Below are positions 20,393 through 22,720 of a stretch of DNA of 22,720 nt, piece by piece (position 1 is the first letter of the stretch; each line of letters opens with the position of its first letter). Origin of the DNA: Alteromonadaceae bacterium UBA2620 (GTDB taxonomy: Bacteria; Pseudomonadota; Gammaproteobacteria; Enterobacterales; Alteromonadaceae); contig DDJQ01000132.1 in NCBI GenBank assembly GCA_002339125.1, positions 1 through 22,720 of the forward strand. The letters are read 5' to 3'. The notes below the pieces were generated by a model. It had not been told where the DNA came from. It did no database searches and was given only the letters and a program-made list of their open reading frames with translations. The position numbers and the translations under genes are program-made.

Positions 20393-22417
20393 ATGAATTT
20401 AACGGTAAAAGCACGGGTTGTTCTCGGCTTCTTCACGATAAGTGTGCTGCTGCTAATCATCAGCGGAGTGTCTCTGATTAACCTTCGTTCCCTGCAACAT
20501 GATGTAGGCGAAGTGAACACCGTGGCAGTGCCCACAGTTATCGGCAGCAATACGCTTAAAGCCTCATTTTTAAATATGGGCCGTCTGGTTTTCGAAGCTT
20601 ATGTGTCTGATGAACTGTCTACTGTCAACGAAAAACAAGCACAATTCGAAGAAGCCAGTCAGAATTTTACCAATGCTTACAGCGCACTGGCATCAACGGT
20701 AAAAAACGATCCTAAACTTAGCGCTGCTTTGCAAAACGTAAATGGTATCTCGCAGGAATACCTGGCCACAGTTAACGATTTATATGCCAGCCACAACAGT
20801 TATTTGTCCCGTCGTAACGATGTTGAAGACCGCTTAATGGACGTTGAGGATAACGCTGACGACGCCTCCACCTACCTGCTCGATTTCAGCGACTTACGCG
20901 AAGTACAAAGCAATGCTAGTCTGCGCCGTGCCTCAGAGCTAGGCGGCGAATTGGAAACCCGCCTGCTTACGCTTATCACCGTAACCTCTGACTATATGAA
21001 AACTCAGACACTGGTGCGCGCTGATACCCTGGGCAACGAAGTGAAATTTGCCGTGGATGCCATTCGTGAACAACTCGATGCCATGCTCAGCGCTGCTAAT
21101 GGTCAGGATTCGTCCGGCACGCTGGAAGAAGTTGAGTCGCTGGTTAACGATGCTATCGATGCGGTAACCGGCAGCGACGGCGTGGTGCAATTGCATGTAT
21201 CGCGTTTGGAACTGCGCAACCAGACTGAAAGGGCCCTCGGCAAGTCTGAAGAAATGGCAGCCAACGCCGTAAGCGAACTTGAACAACTGCTTAACCTGAC
21301 CAATGCTAAAGTGAAAACGCTGGAAGAACAGGTTACCAGTAACGTTAGTTTTGGTACCACGCTGGTAGTGGTTATTGTTCTGGCATCATTGATTATTGCC
21401 TTCTTCACCGGTTATAAAACCGTGAATGCCATTACTATTCCGCTTAAGAAGGTCAACGACCTACTTAACATCGCCTCGTCCGGCGATCTGACCCATAATC
21501 TGGATGACTCCAGCCAAGATGAGTTTGGTCAGCTGGCGAAAAATTGTAACAAGCTGATCCTCAGCCTTAAAGAGCTTATCCGCGGTATTAACGTGCGCGC
21601 CGAACAGCTCGCTGCGGCCTCAGAGCAAACCTCAGCCGTTACCACGCAGACCACCAAGTCTATCCAGGATCAGAAAGCGCAAATTGGCCTGGTAGCTACC
21701 GCAACCACAGAAATGCATTCCACTTCGCAGATGGTCTCGCAAAATGCCGAAGATACGCTGCTTGAGATACGTAATGCCGATCAGGAATCGAACAAGGTTC
21801 GTGACATTTCACTGGAAAACAAAGCCACCATTGAAGTGCTGGCTCGCGATGTAGAAGACGCCGCTCAGGTTATTCACAAGCTACATCAGGATAGCGCCAG
21901 CATTGGCAGCATCCTCGATGTTATTCGCGGTATTGCAGACCAGACCAACCTGCTGGCATTGAACGCCGCTATTGAGGCAGCCCGTGCCGGTGAGCAAGGC
22001 CGGGGCTTTGCGGTGGTAGCCGACGAAGTTCGCACCCTGGCCAGCCGAACGCAGGAGTCGACTCAGGAAATCAACGCCATGATTGAAGTCCTGCAGGAAG
22101 GCGCAGAGAAAGCGGTATCGGTGATGGATCAAGGCAAACAGCAAACTGCCAGGTGTGTTGAACAAACCGAACTGGCCACTCAGGCTCTCGATATCATTTC
22201 TGAGGCAGTTAAACGGGCCCACGATGTAAGTAGCCAGATTGAGCAATCAGCCCGTGAGCAAAACCTGGTATCACAGGATATCTCTGAGAAGCTGGAAACC
22301 ATTGTTGGTATCGCAGAAGAGACCACCGTGGGTGCACAACAAACGTCAGAGTCGAGCGAAGAAGTCGCCCGTCTGGCCGAAGAACTGCAAAGCTCAATTC
22401 GACAGTTTAAGGTATAA
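20393..22417 (+). CDS. Methyl-accepting chemotaxis protein (transmembrane chemoreceptor)
   Basis: This receptor would sense a ligand in the periplasm and control the CheA kinase and flagellar motor. From ATG 20393, which has GGGAG 6 bases upstream, the product is 674 residues. TM1 is at about 9-30. A large, mostly helical periplasmic region at about 31-320 is bigger than a simple four-helix bundle and could be a double or PilJ-like helical bundle. TM2 is at about 321-341 and HAMP at about 342-395. The long cytoplasmic coiled coil has the signalling tip IADQTNLLALNAAIEAARAG (514-533), then GEQGRGFAVVADEVRTLA. There is no C-terminal CheR-binding pentapeptide (ends RQFKV). The ligand is unknown. 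An in-frame stretch upstream to 20228 is non-coding leader. Monocistronic. Confidence 0.96.
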   Translation: MNLTVKARVVLGFFTISVLLLIISGVSLINLRSLQHDVGEVNTVAVPTVIGSNTLKASFLNMGRLVFEAYVSDELSTVNEKQAQFEEASQNFTNAYSALASTVKNDPKLSAALQNVNGISQEYLATVNDLYASHNSYLSRRNDVEDRLMDVEDNADDASTYLLDFSDLREVQSNASLRRASELGGELETRLLTLITVTSDYMKTQTLVRADTLGNEVKFAVDAIREQLDAMLSAANGQDSSGTLEEVESLVNDAIDAVTGSDGVVQLHVSRLELRNQTERALGKSEEMAANAVSELEQLLNLTNAKVKTLEEQVTSNVSFGTTLVVVIVLASLIIAFFTGYKTVNAITIPLKKVNDLLNIASSGDLTHNLDDSSQDEFGQLAKNCNKLILSLKELIRGINVRAEQLAAASEQTSAVTTQTTKSIQDQKAQIGLVATATTEMHSTSQMVSQNAEDTLLEIRNADQESNKVRDISLENKATIEVLARDVEDAAQVIHKLHQDSASIGSILDVIRGIADQTNLLALNAAIEAARAGEQGRGFAVVADEVRTLASRTQESTQEINAMIEVLQEGAEKAVSVMDQGKQQTARCVEQTELATQALDIISEAVKRAHDVSSQIEQSAREQNLVSQDISEKLETIVGIAEETTVGAQQTSESSEEVARLAEELQSSIRQFKV

Positions 22418-22440
22418 AAACGCTAAAGCGTTTTTATACC
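22411..22440 (+). terminator. Perfect 13-bp palindromic terminator containing the receptor stop codon
   Basis: GGTATAAAAACGC, loop TAAA, GCGTTTTTATACC form a perfect 13-bp stem. The TAA stop of the receptor gene (22415-22417) lies within the left arm. The T-run of the right arm follows the GC core (ACGC/GCGT), so the inner part works as an intrinsic terminator in both directions. It is also the first hairpin of the iterated cassette that follows. Confidence 0.85.
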
Positions 22441-22473
22441 CCGGAAGCTTCGCAGAAGCTATCCGGGGTCTCC
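22439..22473 (+). repeat. Iterated hairpin cassette, copy 1
   Basis: CCCCGGA, AGCTTC, loop GCA, GAAGCT, unpaired A, TCCGGGG (22439-22468), followed by TCTCC. The outer arms (7 bp) and inner arms (6 bp) pair perfectly apart from the single bulged A on the 3' side. It is preceded by the palindrome at 22411-22440, with which it shares two bases. Confidence 0.85.
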
Positions 22474-22495
22474 TGAATTATCTCGCTAACCTAAT

Positions 22496-22550
22496 CGCTC
22501 TCGCGTTTTTTAACCCCCCGGAATCGTTGAAAACGATATCCGGGCTCTCC
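22496..22550 (+). repeat. Iterated hairpin cassette, copy 2
   Basis: A weak CGC-TCTC-GCG stem with six T (22496-22511) leads into CCCGGA, ATCGTT, loop GAA, AACGAT, bulged A, TCCGGG (22517-22544), then TCTCC. The CCCGGA-to-TCTCC length is 34 bases, identical to copies 1 and 3, while the inner arms differ. Confidence 0.85.
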
Positions 22551-22571
22551 TTAACATTCCTGACTAACCTT

Positions 22572-22626
22572 AACACAAACGTGTTTTTACATCCCGGAAA
22601 CGCCAAAGGCGTTATCAGGGATCTCC
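22572..22626 (+). repeat. Iterated hairpin cassette, copy 3
   Basis: AACAC-AAAC-GTGTT with a T-tract (22572-22588) leads into TCCCGGA, AACGCC, loop AAA, GGCGTT, bulged A, TCAGGGA (22592-22621), then TCTCC. There is one mismatch in the outer arm. The segment between copies 2 and 3 also shares CTAACCT and neighbouring bases with that between copies 1 and 2. Confidence 0.85.
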
Positions 22627-22720
22627 GTCTTTGTTATCGCAGGCTCAAAAGCTCTTCGAACGATTACGCAACGCCGTAGAATTTGAAATCAATGCTCGCA
22701 TCAGCATTCTGTCGGGGTGC
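22627..22720. other. Right edge, no gene assigned with confidence
   Basis: After the last hairpin the plus strand has a frame open from a TTG at 22631 to the window end. It reads MLSQAQKLFERLRNAVEFE and continues, a helical-looking stretch, with AGGGA about 9 bases before the TTG. On the minus strand two frames enter from the right and stop, one ending DFKFYGVA and another RNRSKSF. Only one, if any, can be a real gene end or start, and this window is too short to decide. Confidence 0.3.

Noticed and set aside
22411..22626. CRISPR array
   Set aside because: Only three units, the repeated part is not identical, inner arms vary in a complementary way, spacers are themselves similar, and no cas gene is nearby.
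22239..22679. 146-residue plus-strand frame across the end of the receptor gene
   Set aside because: It is a shifted frame within the receptor coding sequence and then runs through hairpin repeats; no start signal or protein-like composition.

Overview
The window is ordinary chromosomal DNA of a gammaproteobacterium, most likely a marine member of the Alteromonadales (Alteromonas-like). I infer this from gene content, the djlA/lptD-surA-pdxA-rsmA-apaG-apaH block, the RelA and DsbC types and the moderate G+C. I could not run a taxonomic search. No rRNA, tRNA, CRISPR array, insertion sequence or phage gene was seen. Coding density is high and nearly all genes are housekeeping.

Layout. Positions 1-1083 hold the ribosomal operon rplM-rpsI (minus strand) with its terminator, a promoter with a GC-rich discriminator and a structured leader. 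Next is a lone plus-strand gene for an exported, binding-protein-like product (1168-2070). From 13125 down to 2092 eleven genes lie head to tail on the minus strand: djlA-xerD-dsbC-recJ-small ORF-recO-pdxJ-acpS-rlmD-relA-mazG. From 13415 the plus strand carries lptD-surA-pdxA-rsmA-apaG-apaH, then a large chemoreceptor gene (20393-22417) with a long leader. The last 300 bases hold three iterated hairpin cassettes.

How the genes work together. LptD, SurA and DsbC form one outer-membrane biogenesis theme: SurA chaperones LptD, and DsbC-type isomerases handle its disulfides. All four expected LptD cysteines are present. PdxA and PdxJ, in opposite blocks, catalyse consecutive late steps of pyridoxal phosphate synthesis. 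RelA, MazG and ApaH all act on alarmone or nucleotide pools. RecO, RecJ and XerD serve DNA repair and chromosome resolution. RsmA, RlmD, L13 and S9 serve the ribosome.

The most unusual content is not protein-coding. Downstream of the chemoreceptor gene there are three tandem units about 76-77 bases apart. Each has a hairpin of fixed geometry, with conserved outer arms and inner arms that differ in sequence but stay complementary. A single hairpin of related architecture lies between dsbC and recJ. The chemoreceptor leader also shows a possible sigma-28 promoter and mutually exclusive stems. Promoters, terminators and RNA structures were all judged by eye, without folding software.
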